Shown here: positions 43,927-52,444 of the stretch, piece by piece
Numbering within the stretch: the stretch's first letter is position 1
How the letters are laid out: each line of letters begins with the position of its first letter
Origin: Terriglobales bacterium
GTDB taxonomy: Bacteria; Acidobacteriota; Terriglobia; Terriglobales; Acidobacteriaceae
DNA length: 64,000 bases
NCBI GenBank assembly: GCA_035651995.1
Contig: DASRER010000028.1
Coordinates: 1 to 64,000 of the forward strand
Reading direction: 5' to 3'
Made by a program: the position numbers and the translations under genes
The notes under the pieces: model-generated
Databases searched by the model: none
What the model saw: only the letters and a program-made list of their open reading frames with translations
Told to the model about the DNA's origin: nothing

Positions 43927-45056
43927 TTCTTCGCCGTCATCCGCTTCAGCCCATCGCAGACGTAATCAATGTCGCTCTCGCTCAGCTCGGCGAACATCGG
44001 CAGGCTCAGCATCTCGGCAGCCGACTTCTCCGTCACCGGGAACTTCTCTTTCGCGAACGGCATCGCGGCATACGCTTTCTGCTGGTGCAGCGGGATGGGA
44101 TAGTGCAGCCCGGTATCGATGCCCATCTCGGCCAGGCCGGTCCTCACCGCGTCGCGGTTCTTCACGTGGACCACGAACAGATGAAACGCGTGCGTGCGGT
44201 CGGGCAGGGCAACGGGAAGCTGGATCTGCGGTGAATTCTTCAGCCGCTCGGCGTACATCGCCGCGTTGCGCCGCCGCGCCGCGTTCCACGAATCCAGATG
44301 CTTCAGCTTGACGCTGAGCACCGCCGCCTGCAGCGCGTCCAGGCGCCCGTTGTAGCCCTCGATGTCGTGGACATATTTCTGGCTCTGACCGTGGTCCTTC
44401 AGCAGGCGCATCTTGCGTTCGATCTCGGGATCGTTCGTGTTCGCCGATCCGGCGTCGCCGAACGCGCCCAGGTTCTTGCCGGGATAAAAGCTGAAGCCGG
44501 ACGCCAGCCCGATCGAGCCCGCGCGCTTGCCCTTGTACTCCGATCCGTGCGCCTGGCAGGCGTCTTCGAACAGCAGCAGGTTGCGCCGCTTGGCAATCTC
44601 GGCCAGTTCATCCATGTCGGCCGGCTGCCCGTAGAGATGCACCGGCAGCAGGGCGCGCGTCTTCGGCGTGATCTTGCGCTCGACCTGCGCCGGATCGATC
44701 AGGAACGTGTCCGGACGCACATCCACCAGCACCGGCGTGGCGCCGCACTGCGAAATCGCTTCGGTGGTGGCGATGAACGTGTTGGCCGCCGTGATTACCT
44801 CGTCGCCCGGCCCGATGCCCGCGGCCATCAGCGCGAAGCGCAGCGCGTCGGTGCCGCTGTTCATCCCGACGCAGAACCTGGTGTGGCAGTACTTGGCGAA
44901 CTCCGCCTCGAACTTGCTCACGAACGGCCCGTTGATGAACGAAGTGTTGTCGAGCACCTGCCGGATGGCGTCGTCAATTTCCGGACGCAGCGGGGCCAGC
45001 TGCTTCTTCAGATCAAGAAATGAAATCTTGCGGGTCGCTGCAATCGCAGTGCTCAT
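43923..45056 (-). CDS. DegT/DnrJ/EryC1/StrS sugar aminotransferase
   Basis: 377 residues from ATG 45056 with CAGGAGC. FLDLKKQLAPLRPEID, GTDALRFALMAAG, FEDACQAHGSEYKG and the PLP lysine in FSFYPGKNLGAFGD match the WbpE/WlbC-like 3-keto-sugar aminotransferases. It transaminates a UDP-3-keto sugar. The acetyltransferase gene upstream on the same strand would acetylate the resulting 3-amino group, as in the UDP-diNAc-uronate pathway; dehydrogenase partners are not in the window. Confidence 0.9.
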   Translation of the reverse strand: MSTAIAATRKISFLDLKKQLAPLRPEIDDAIRQVLDNTSFINGPFVSKFEAEFAKYCHTRFCVGMNSGTDALRFALMAAGIGPGDEVITAANTFIATTEAISQCGATPVLVDVRPDTFLIDPAQVERKITPKTRALLPVHLYGQPADMDELAEIAKRRNLLLFEDACQAHGSEYKGKRAGSIGLASGFSFYPGKNLGAFGDAGSANTNDPEIERKMRLLKDHGQSQKYVHDIEGYNGRLDALQAAVLSVKLKHLDSWNAARRRNAAMYAERLKNSPQIQLPVALPDRTHAFHLFVVHVKNRDAVRTGLAEMGIDTGLHYPIPLHQQKAYAAMPFAKEKFPVTEKSAAEMLSLPMFAELSESDIDYVCDGLKRMTAKN

Positions 45057-45158
45057 CTGCCGTGCTCCTGATGCTTTTTTTGTGAAACGTGCAACTGGCT
45101 CTTTGCGCTTCGCTGCTGCTTTTGCGCTTTCGTGAAACGGGAAACGGGAAACCGCTTC

Positions 45159-45737
45159 TTACTTCTCGCGCAACCCCTGCTTCGTCTTGACAAAAGAGCT
45201 GCCGCACTTGCCGCAGCGGCCCCTGGTCCCCTTCAGCTTCAGGCGCTCGCCGCACTTGCACATCCAGCCCCTGGGACGCGCGGGCACGCCCATCACCAGC
45301 GCAAAATCGGGAACGTCGGACGCCACCACTGCGCCCGCCGCCACGAACGCGTAGCGTCCCAGCGTAATGCCGCACACGATGGTGGCGTTGGCTCCGATGC
45401 TGGCGCCATCTTTGATCCTGGTCGGCACCCACTGCTCGCGCGGCTTCTTCACTTCGGCGCGCGGGTTCAGGTCGTTAGTGAACACCGCGTTCGGGCCGAT
45501 AAAAACGTTGTTCCCGACCTCCACGCAATCCCACACGGAAACGCTGTTCTTCACCGTGACGTTGTCACCCAGCACGGCGCCCGATTCCACAAAGCTGTGG
45601 TCGCAAAGGTTGCAGCCCTTGCCGACCTTCGCGCCCTTCATCACGTGCGCGAACGCCCACACCCGCGTGCCCTCGCCCACCTGCTCCGACTCGCACAACG
45701 CATGCGGGTGCACGAAAACACCCTGGGGAGTTGCCAT
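45159..45737 (-). CDS. Left-handed beta-helix sugar N-acetyltransferase with C-terminal zinc ribbon
   Basis: 192 residues from ATG 45737; the same frame is open far upstream but without coding signs. Hexapeptide repeats run from about 25 to 150 (VGEGTRVWAFAHVMKGAKVG, VESGAVLGDNVTVKN, GANATIVCGITLG) as in WbpD/WlbB, which transfer acetyl from acetyl-CoA to UDP-3-amino sugars. The end is unusual: MCKCGERLKLKG and GRCGKCGSS, a four-Cys zinc ribbon not found in the minimal enzymes. Upstream of and probably co-transcribed with the aminotransferase. Confidence 0.87.
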   Translation of the reverse strand: MATPQGVFVHPHALCESEQVGEGTRVWAFAHVMKGAKVGKGCNLCDHSFVESGAVLGDNVTVKNSVSVWDCVEVGNNVFIGPNAVFTNDLNPRAEVKKPREQWVPTRIKDGASIGANATIVCGITLGRYAFVAAGAVVASDVPDFALVMGVPARPRGWMCKCGERLKLKGTRGRCGKCGSSFVKTKQGLREK

Positions 45738-46103
45738 GGATTCGCCGCCTTCTCGGTCTGCTTTCCGGCCCGCGCCCGCCCGGACCAATTGCCGGCTTTC
45801 CAGCCTTGAACCGGGCCTTTTCAGGGACTCCGGCGTGGAACTGCTCATCCTGACATCTCTGTTTTTCGATTGCAAGGAACCGGCAGCACCAAAGTAACGT
45901 TTCCGATTACCGGCTGCCCACATGCGACAACCGGCCCTTCGGCCGGCGCGCTCAGCAAAATTTCGGCGAGGGCACGGACGGTGCGGACGCGGGCCGGCCC
46001 CGCCCGCGGATTCCTCATGACCGCGAGCCGCGCCAGGAATGTGCGAAGGCGTCCCACGCAAGTTTCCTTTGGCTTGAATGGAGATTTTCCCGCACCCCCA
46101 TGT
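45738..46103. other. Divergent gap with no supported gene
   Basis: The stretch between the acetyltransferase and the first GT-C-like gene holds only GC-rich sequence. There are inverted words around 45930-45955 (CGGCCCTTCGGCCGGC) and no plausible protein. It should contain the minus-strand promoter; I could not place one. Confidence 0.5.
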
Positions 46104-46109
46104 CATAGT
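46104..46109 (+). promoter_or_regulatory. Candidate -10 box (CATAGT) shared in form with the paralogue downstream
   Basis: The stretch CGCACCCCCATGTCATAGTT (46091-46110) resembles CGCACCCGTGTCATAGTA (48072-48089), upstream of the paralogous gene, including CATAGT. Conservation in front of both paralogues supports a promoter. Confidence 0.5.
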
Positions 46110-46118
46110 TACAGCACT

Positions 46119-47969
46119 CTGTCCTCCACGCCCCGACCGACGCTCGCGGAGAAAGCCGCGCCCTCGCGCTTGCGCATCACTCTCGCTGTCACTCTGCTGC
46201 TCACCGCTGCCCTCAGCGTCCCGGGCCTCAAACGCGGATGGCGCCCGCACGATGACGGCCTGCTTGCCCAGTCCGCCGAGCGCGTCCTTCAGGGCGAGCT
46301 TCCCCACCGCGACTTCGACGACGCCTACACCGGCGGCCTCAGCTTCCTCAATGCCCTCGCCTTCCGCGCCTTCGGCGAGACGCTCGCCGCGCCGCGCTAC
46401 CTGCTGCTCATCTTTTTCCTGTTCAGCTCGGCAGCGACCTTCTACATCGCCTCGCAATTCGGTTCGCCGGCCGCCGCCGCCGGCATCACGCTGCTCGCCG
46501 CCGCCTGGAGTGTGCCCGCGTACCCGGCCGCGATGCCCTCCTGGTACAACTTGTTTTTTGCCCTGTTCGGTGTCGCCGCGCTGCTGCGCTTTTTCGAGAC
46601 CGATCACCCCCGCTGGACCTTCCTCGCCGGCCTGTGCGCCGGATGCTCCATCGCCATCAAGATCAGCGGGCTCTACTTCGTGGCCGCCGCCCTGCTCTTC
46701 TTCATCGCCCGCGAACAAGGCCGCCGAGACAGTGCGGGACGTGCCGCGCGCTCGCGCGCCTACAGCCTCTTCGTCGCCTCGGGACTCGTGCTCTTCCTTG
46801 CGCTGCTCCTGCGGCTCTGGATCGCAAGCGGACGTGCCGCATATCTGCTCCTCGTTTTCGCGCCGGCGGCGACGGTGGCGATTGCCCTGGCGCGCGCCGA
46901 GGTTCGCGGCGGCGCCGGCCATTCGGCCGATCGCTTCGCCGCGCTTTTGCGTGACCTCGCTCCGTTTTTCGCCGGCGTCGCCTTGCCGCTGCTCGTGCTG
47001 CTCGTGCCGTACCTGGTCACCGGATCAACGGCTGCGCTCGTGCATGGCGTTTTCGTTTCACCCCTGCGGCGAACGCAGGCAGCGCTGTGGTCGCCGCTGC
47101 CGCCTCGCGTCATCCTCTATTCATTGCCGCCGATCCTGCTGCTCATCGCCGCGGCGCGCTGGCGAAATAGACTGCGCGCACCGCTGCTCGCCGCCGTTGG
47201 CATCGCACTCGCTCTCGTCCTTGCCTCACCGCTTGCCGTTCCCGCCATGTGGCCTCGTATCTGGATGTCGTTCGGCGCCTCGCTGCCCATCGCCGTGCCG
47301 CTCGCGCTCCTTCCTCTCGGCAGAGCATCCGTCTCTGACCGCAACCGGCACGCCGCCTTCCTGCTTGTTGCTGCCGCCGCGCTTTGCAGCCTCATCCAGT
47401 TTCCCTACGCCGCGCCGGTGTACTTCCACTACGCGGCGCCGCTGGTCTTGCTTGCCGCCTTTGCGGTGGCCAGCTTCTGCGCGCCGCGTCCTGCCCTCGC
47501 CTGGGCGCTCGGCGCGTTCTACTTCCTGTTTGCCGTGGCCTACGACAGCCAGATGTTCATCGACCTGAAGCATCCGCTGCGCTACCCCGACCGGCTCTCC
47601 GCACCGCTTCCCGGGCCGCGCGCCGGGGGGACCCGCGTCCGGGCCGAAGAAGCCCGCCAGTACGAACAGCTTCTGCCGCTCATCCAGGCCCACGCCGGCG
47701 CGGGCGACTGCATCTACGCCGGCCCCGACGCACCCGAGGTCTACTTCCTCGCAGGCAAGCGCAACCCAACTCGCCTCACCTTCGATTTCCTCAGCGACGA
47801 GCCGCCCGCTACCGTGGTCTCGGCCATCGAGCATCACGACGTTCGAGTCGCCGTCATCCGCAACGACCCGGAGTTCTCCCGCCTTACGCCCGAACTGCGC
47901 GACTTCCTCGTGCACGCCTTCCCCAACAGCACCTCCACCGGCCGCTTCGAGGTCCGCTGGCGCGAGTAG
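46119..47969 (+). CDS. Polytopic GT-C-like membrane protein, paralogue 1
   Basis: 616 residues if it starts at CTG 46119. No ATG or GTG lies between the candidate promoter and the first TM; TTG 46170 is the alternative. About 11-12 TM helices. Near the N-terminus comes GLKRGWRPHDDGLLAQSAERV with GELPHRDFDDAYTGGLSFL, the acidic first-loop pattern of GT-C (ArnT/PMT-like) transferases. The C-terminal 130 residues form a soluble domain (ECxYAGPDAPEVYFL-like, RFEVRWRE). It probably uses a polyprenyl-phosphate sugar, as made by a GtrB/DPM enzyme like that at 50603. High similarity to the next gene along its length. Confidence 0.8.
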   Translation: MSSTPRPTLAEKAAPSRLRITLAVTLLLTAALSVPGLKRGWRPHDDGLLAQSAERVLQGELPHRDFDDAYTGGLSFLNALAFRAFGETLAAPRYLLLIFFLFSSAATFYIASQFGSPAAAAGITLLAAAWSVPAYPAAMPSWYNLFFALFGVAALLRFFETDHPRWTFLAGLCAGCSIAIKISGLYFVAAALLFFIAREQGRRDSAGRAARSRAYSLFVASGLVLFLALLLRLWIASGRAAYLLLVFAPAATVAIALARAEVRGGAGHSADRFAALLRDLAPFFAGVALPLLVLLVPYLVTGSTAALVHGVFVSPLRRTQAALWSPLPPRVILYSLPPILLLIAAARWRNRLRAPLLAAVGIALALVLASPLAVPAMWPRIWMSFGASLPIAVPLALLPLGRASVSDRNRHAAFLLVAAAALCSLIQFPYAAPVYFHYAAPLVLLAAFAVASFCAPRPALAWALGAFYFLFAVAYDSQMFIDLKHPLRYPDRLSAPLPGPRAGGTRVRAEEARQYEQLLPLIQAHAGAGDCIYAGPDAPEVYFLAGKRNPTRLTFDFLSDEPPATVVSAIEHHDVRVAVIRNDPEFSRLTPELRDFLVHAFPNSTSTGRFEVRWRE

Positions 47970-47971
47970 AG

Positions 47972-48044
47972 CCGGTCAGTCTTTCAGTCGTTCAGTCCGT
48001 CAGCCAAGAACGGCTGCCGAGCGGAGAACTGACTGACTGACTCC
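47972..48044 (+). repeat. TCAGTC-word palindrome
   Basis: GGTCAGTCTTTCAGTCG and TTCAGTCCGTCAGCC are mirrored by GGCTGCCG and GAACTGACTGACTGACTCCC. Between the two GT-C-like paralogues. Confidence 0.65.
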
Positions 48045-48082
48045 CAGGTAATTACCTACACACTGCCCCCACGCACCCGTGT

Positions 48083-48088
48083 CATAGT
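48083..48088 (+). promoter_or_regulatory. Candidate -10 box (CATAGT) of GT-C-like paralogue 2
   Basis: Same CATAGT within the segment shared with 46091-46110; 18 nt before ATG 48107. Confidence 0.5.
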
Positions 48089-48106
48089 AGGGATGGGCCT
48101 TCACTC

Positions 48107-49999
48107 ATGGTCCAAGCGCAGGCCGATCTCGAACTCCCGTTGCGCTGCGCGGCCGTGCCGCCGCTGCCGCAAACGCGCCATTCGCGCGGCTTCTGGCTGA
48201 TTTTCGCGCTCACCATCATCCTCGGCGGTTCGTACACGCTCTTTGGACTCAAGCGCGGATGGGTTCCGCACGACGAAGGCCTCCTGGGCCAGACCGCCGA
48301 GCGCGTCCTCTCAGGCGAGCTCCCTCACCGCGACTTCGATGACGTTTACACCGGCGGCCTGAGTTTCCTGAACGCGATCGCCTTCCGCGTTTTCGGCACG
48401 ACCCTCGCCGCGCCCCGGTACGTTCTGCTCCTCTTCTGCCTGTCCGGACTTGCCGCGACGTTCTACATTGCGTCGCGCTTCGCCACCGCACTCGCCGCCG
48501 CCGGGATCACGCTGCTCACCGCCGCCTGGGGCGTGCCCAACTACAACGCGGCCATGCCCTCCTGGTACAACCTGTTCTTCGCGCTCTTCGGGGTCGCCGC
48601 GCTTCTCCGGCATCTCGAGACCGGGCGCGCGCGCTGGCTGTTCGTCGCCGGCCTCTGCGGCGGCCTGTCGGTCACCATCAAGATCAGCGGGCTCTACTTT
48701 GTCGCCGCCGCCGTGCTGTACCTGCTGACCCGCGAGCAGTCCATCGATCGCGAGCGCTGGCAAGGCCCCGGCGGAAAGCTGACCGTGTACAGCCTGTTCG
48801 TCGCGGCGGGTTTGGCAACGTTCGTCGCCGGCCTGTTCCGCATGATCGGCCCGCAGGCGCTCAATCCGACGTACATGGGCCACTACATTGTTCCTTCGGC
48901 AACGATTGCGCTTGCCGTGGGCTTGGCCGAAATCCGCACCCGGAGCGCCTTTCCAGCCCTTCGCTTCAAGACCTTCTTCCGGATGCTCGCCCCGTTCCTC
49001 GCCGGCGTCGCGCTGCCGCTGCTCGCCTTTCTTGCGCCGTACGCGCTCACCGGGTCAGTCGGCGCGCTGGTGGAGGGAATTTTCGTCGCGCCCTTCCGCC
49101 GCACGCAGTTCGCTTACTTCCCGCCTCCAGGAATCTGGACATCGGTTTTCGTTCTGCCCGCACTCGCGCTCCTCATCGCGGCGTGCGTGTGGCACAAACG
49201 GATCGGGGCGCCGACGATCGCGCTTGTCGGCGTCATTTTCGCGCTCCTGCTGGTGCTGCCGCTGGGCGACGCCGTGATGTGCTGGAAAATCTGGCTTTCG
49301 GTCGGCGCGGCACTGCCGCTCGCCATTCCGCTGTCGCTCGCGCTGCTCGGCCGCGCCGCCGCCGGGCACGCCAAACGTGACGCGGCTTTCCTGCTGCTCG
49401 CCACCACCGCCGTTTGCAGCCTGATTATTTTTCCCTTTGCCGCGCCCACCTACTTCCATTACATCAGCCCGCTGACGTTCCTCAGCGTCTTCGCCATCGG
49501 CAGCTTCTACCGCCCGCGGCGCGAACTGGCGTGGGCCCTCGGCGCTTTCTATCTCGTCTTCATGGTCACGTACGAAAGCTCGCTCTACATGCAGTTGCGG
49601 CGCCCGCAGCGCTACCCTGACCAGGTTTCGTTCCGCCTCGACGAACCGCGCGCCGGCGGCCTGCGCGTCCGCTACGAAGAAGCGGCGCAGTACCGCGAGC
49701 TGCTGCCGCTGGTGCGCGCGCACGCCGGCCCCAGCGCCTACATCTACGCCGGCCCCGACGCGCCCGAGGTCTACTTCCTCAGCGGGCTGAAGAACCCCAC
49801 ACGCACGCTCTTCGACTTCCTCAGCCGCGAGACGCCCGCATCCACCGCCGCGAAAATCGAATCGCACGACGTGCGCGTCGCCGTCATCCGCAACGACCCG
49901 CAGTTCTCGCGCTTCACGCCCGAGTTCCGCGAGTATCTCGACACCCGCTTCCCGCACTCGGCCCCCTGCGGCCGGTTCGAGGTGAGGTGGCGCGAATGA
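48107..49999 (+). CDS. Polytopic GT-C-like membrane protein, paralogue 2
   Basis: 630 residues, ATG 48107. Same architecture and many identical segments as paralogue 1 (LKRGWVPHDEGLLGQTAERV, GELPHRDFDDVYTGGLSFLN, MPSWYNLFFALFGVAALLR, YAGPDAPEVYFLSG, RFEVRWRE). Eleven or more TM helices and a C-terminal soluble domain. The pattern suggests a lipid-linked-sugar transferase acting on the periplasmic side. The methyltransferase gene downstream overlaps its stop (ATGA), tying it to glycan or lipid modification. Confidence 0.82.
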   Translation: MVQAQADLELPLRCAAVPPLPQTRHSRGFWLIFALTIILGGSYTLFGLKRGWVPHDEGLLGQTAERVLSGELPHRDFDDVYTGGLSFLNAIAFRVFGTTLAAPRYVLLLFCLSGLAATFYIASRFATALAAAGITLLTAAWGVPNYNAAMPSWYNLFFALFGVAALLRHLETGRARWLFVAGLCGGLSVTIKISGLYFVAAAVLYLLTREQSIDRERWQGPGGKLTVYSLFVAAGLATFVAGLFRMIGPQALNPTYMGHYIVPSATIALAVGLAEIRTRSAFPALRFKTFFRMLAPFLAGVALPLLAFLAPYALTGSVGALVEGIFVAPFRRTQFAYFPPPGIWTSVFVLPALALLIAACVWHKRIGAPTIALVGVIFALLLVLPLGDAVMCWKIWLSVGAALPLAIPLSLALLGRAAAGHAKRDAAFLLLATTAVCSLIIFPFAAPTYFHYISPLTFLSVFAIGSFYRPRRELAWALGAFYLVFMVTYESSLYMQLRRPQRYPDQVSFRLDEPRAGGLRVRYEEAAQYRELLPLVRAHAGPSAYIYAGPDAPEVYFLSGLKNPTRTLFDFLSRETPASTAAKIESHDVRVAVIRNDPQFSRFTPEFREYLDTRFPHSAPCGRFEVRWRE

Positions 50000-50592
50000 G
50001 GCTCGCGAACCTGATGGAGAACCGGCTGGTCTACCGCCTGTGGCAGGCGCCCTTCGCCGAAGACAAGTTCGCGCCCATCCGCCGCCACAACGACCTGCGC
50101 CGGGTGCGCCGCGTGCTCGACGTCGGCTGCGGCCCCGGCACCAACACGCAGCACTTCGCCCACTGCGACTACACCGGCATTGATCTCAACGAGGGATACA
50201 TCAACGACGCGCGCCGCCGCTACGGGCGCAACTTCATCGCCGCCGACGCCACGCAATTCACGCCCGAAGGCGATCCCTACGACTTCATCCTGATCAACAG
50301 CTTCCTTCACCACCTGCCGACGCCGGCGGTGGAAGGCATCCTGCGGAATCTCTCCACGCTGCTCACGCCCGGCGGACACATCCACATCCTGGAGCTGATC
50401 ATGCCGGCCGGGCCGTCGGTCGCGCGCCTGCTCGCGCGCATGGACCGCGGCCACTATGCGCGCCCCGAGGCTGAGTGGCGCGCGCTGTTCGAGCGCGATT
50501 TCGCCACCGTGCTGTTCGAGCCGTATCCGCTGCGCGGTCTAGGCGCTACCCTGTGGAACATGGTTTACTTCAAGGGCCAGGCCAAATCATGA
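49996..50592 (+). CDS. Class I SAM-dependent methyltransferase
   Basis: 198 residues from ATG 49996, which overlaps the upstream stop (ATGA). Motif I VLDVGCGPGTNTQHF, acidic motif II YTGIDLNEGYI, motif III FIAADATQF, and NSFLHHLP typical of small-molecule methyltransferases. Translational coupling to the GT-C-like protein and a 10-nt gap to the GT2 gene place it in the glycan cluster; probably methylates a sugar or lipid. Confidence 0.88.
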   Translation: MRLANLMENRLVYRLWQAPFAEDKFAPIRRHNDLRRVRRVLDVGCGPGTNTQHFAHCDYTGIDLNEGYINDARRRYGRNFIAADATQFTPEGDPYDFILINSFLHHLPTPAVEGILRNLSTLLTPGGHIHILELIMPAGPSVARLLARMDRGHYARPEAEWRALFERDFATVLFEPYPLRGLGATLWNMVYFKGQAKS

Positions 50593-50602
50593 ACCCGCAA
50601 TC

Positions 50603-51589
50603 ATGACCACGCCGTCCATCTCGATCGCCATCCCGCTGCACAACGAGGAAGAGGTGGTTCCCGAGCTGCTGCGGCGCGTGGGCGCGGTGCTCGACCAGAT
50701 CGGCGGCTCGCGCCACCAGATCGTGCTGGTAGACGATGGCAGCACCGACGCCACGCTCGACCTGCTGCGCCGCGCCGCCGCGCAAGACGCGCGCATCACC
50801 GTGGTCGCGCTCTCGCGCAACTTCGGACACCAGGCGGCCATCACCGCCGCCCTCGACCACGCCTTCGGCGACGCCGTCGTCGTCATGGACGCCGACCTGC
50901 AGGACGTGCCCGAAGCCATCCCGCAGTTCGTCGCCAAGTTTCAAGAGGGATTCGACGTGGTCTACGCGCAGCGCATCCGCCGCAAGGAAGCCTGGCCGGT
51001 GCGGCTCTGCTACTTCATCTTCTATCGGCTGCTGGCGCAGCTCTCCGAAGTCCGGCTGCCGCTCGACGCCGGCGACTTCGGCCTGATGTCGAAGCGGGTG
51101 GTCGAAGAGTTGCGCGCCATGCGCGAGCACCATCGCTACCTGCGCGGATTGCGCGCCTGGGTCGGCTTCCGCCAGATTGGCGTGCCCATCGAGCGCGACC
51201 GCCGCGGCGCCGGACGCAGCAAGTACAGCTGGCGCCGCCTCATGAAGCTCGCCTCCGACGGCATCCTGGCCTTCTCCATCGTTCCGCTGCGCGCCGCCGC
51301 CATGCTCGGCCTGCTCGCCATGGTGGCGTCGTTCGCCTTCGCGCTCTACAGCGTGCTCGCCAAGTACCTGTTGAACCGCTCGCCGCTCGGGTTCACCGCT
51401 CTCACGCTGCTCATCACGTTTCTCTCCGGCGTCAACCTGCTTTTCCTCGGCGTGATCGGTGAGTACGTCGGAAGGATTTACGAGGAAACGAAAGCGCGCC
51501 CGCTTTATATCGTGCAACAGGTCATCGGCGCGCCGCGCACTGCTGATGCCCGTGCCGCCGCGGCGCTCCCTGAGCGCTCGCGCCACTAG
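50603..51589 (+). CDS. GT2 polyprenyl-phosphate glycosyltransferase (GtrB/DPM1-like)
   Basis: 328 residues. IAIPLHNEEEVVPELLRRV, VDDGSTDAT and VVVMDADLQDVPEAIP give the catalytic GT-A core, with RSKYSWRRLMKLASDGI at the membrane interface. Two C-terminal TM helices (about 235-255 and 270-295) follow. It makes undecaprenyl- or dolichyl-phosphate-sugar on the cytoplasmic face, the donor type that GT-C proteins such as the two upstream use. Downstream methyltransferase starts 2 nt after its stop. Confidence 0.92.
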   Translation: MTTPSISIAIPLHNEEEVVPELLRRVGAVLDQIGGSRHQIVLVDDGSTDATLDLLRRAAAQDARITVVALSRNFGHQAAITAALDHAFGDAVVVMDADLQDVPEAIPQFVAKFQEGFDVVYAQRIRRKEAWPVRLCYFIFYRLLAQLSEVRLPLDAGDFGLMSKRVVEELRAMREHHRYLRGLRAWVGFRQIGVPIERDRRGAGRSKYSWRRLMKLASDGILAFSIVPLRAAAMLGLLAMVASFAFALYSVLAKYLLNRSPLGFTALTLLITFLSGVNLLFLGVIGEYVGRIYEETKARPLYIVQQVIGAPRTADARAAAALPERSRH

Positions 51590-51591
51590 CC

Positions 51592-52314
51592 GTGGACCCG
51601 CGCTACGGCGAACGCTACCGCGATCTCTACCAGCGGCACTGGTGGTGGCGCGCCCGCGAAAAAGCCGTGCTGGGCGTGCTCGCGGAAAATCTGGCGCCCA
51701 ACGGCCGGCAACGCATCCTCGACGTCGGCTGCGGCGATGGGCTGCTCTTCGACGAGCTGCTCAAGTTCGGCGACGTCGAGGGCCTCGAGCCCGAAGCCGC
51801 GCTTCTCGATCCGACCGGGCCTCATCGCGCCCGCATCCACGTCGGCGGACTCGATTCCGCCTTCCGCCCAGCACAACCGTATTCCGCGCTGCTCATGCTC
51901 GACGTGCTGGAGCACCTGCCCGAGCCCGCCGCAGCGCTGCGCCACGCCGCCACGTTACTCGCGCCCGGCGGCGTTCTGCTGATCACCGTTCCGGCCTTCC
52001 GCCTGCTCTGGACGCAGCACGACGTGCTCAATCACCACGTCACCCGCTATCGCCGCTCAACCCTGCTGCCGCTGGTGACCGATGCCGGCTTCGACGTAAA
52101 GCTGGCGCGCTACTACTACCACTGGATGTTCCCCGCCAAGCTCGTCACGCGCGCCGTGGAAGCGATCACGCGCGCCGGACCCGCCGTCCCGCGCGTTCCG
52201 CCAGCGCCCATCAATCAGCTGCTCTATGCCGTCAGCCGCATGGAGCAGCCCCTCAGCCGCGCCCTGCCGATTCCATTCGGCAATTCGCTGCTGGTGCTCG
52301 CGACAAAGAAATAG
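51592..52314 (+). CDS. Class I SAM-dependent methyltransferase
   Basis: 240 residues from GTG 51592, 2 nt after the GT2 stop. RILDVGCGDGLLFDELLKFG (motif I), VEGLEPEAAL, LMLDVLEHLPEPAAAL and LLITVPAFRLLWTQHDVLN place it in the UbiE/COQ5-like group that accompanies GtrB-type genes. It probably methylates the lipid-linked sugar or glycan. Full length; last gene of the glycan cluster. Confidence 0.9.
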   Translation: MDPRYGERYRDLYQRHWWWRAREKAVLGVLAENLAPNGRQRILDVGCGDGLLFDELLKFGDVEGLEPEAALLDPTGPHRARIHVGGLDSAFRPAQPYSALLMLDVLEHLPEPAAALRHAATLLAPGGVLLITVPAFRLLWTQHDVLNHHVTRYRRSTLLPLVTDAGFDVKLARYYYHWMFPAKLVTRAVEAITRAGPAVPRVPPAPINQLLYAVSRMEQPLSRALPIPFGNSLLVLATKK

Positions 52315-52332
52315 GGCTTCTCGCGATGTAAC

Positions 52333-52352
52333 GGCGGGCGCCCTCGCCCGCC
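52333..52352 (+). terminator. GC-rich hairpin after the glycan cluster
   Basis: GGCGGGC-GCCCTC-GCCCGCC, 7-bp perfect stem, 18 nt after the methyltransferase stop. There is no T-tract, so termination is uncertain. Confidence 0.35.
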
Positions 52353-52432
52353 GGCATCTCACCACGGACTCGGGCGCCCCATCCTTTCCGGCGCGCTTTT
52401 TGCGCCGCTAACGTGGGGTCCTACCGTCCCGC

Positions 52433-52438
52433 TATACT
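52433..52438 (+). promoter_or_regulatory. -10 box (TATACT) of the CYTH gene
   Basis: TATACT ends 6 nt before GTG 52445, predicting a leaderless mRNA. Confidence 0.5.
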
Positions 52439-52444
52439 CGCCAC

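Noticed and set aside
45738-46922. Upstream extension of the acetyltransferase frame
   Set aside because: Runs antisense through the GT-C-like gene. The acetyltransferase similarity begins only at ATG 45737.
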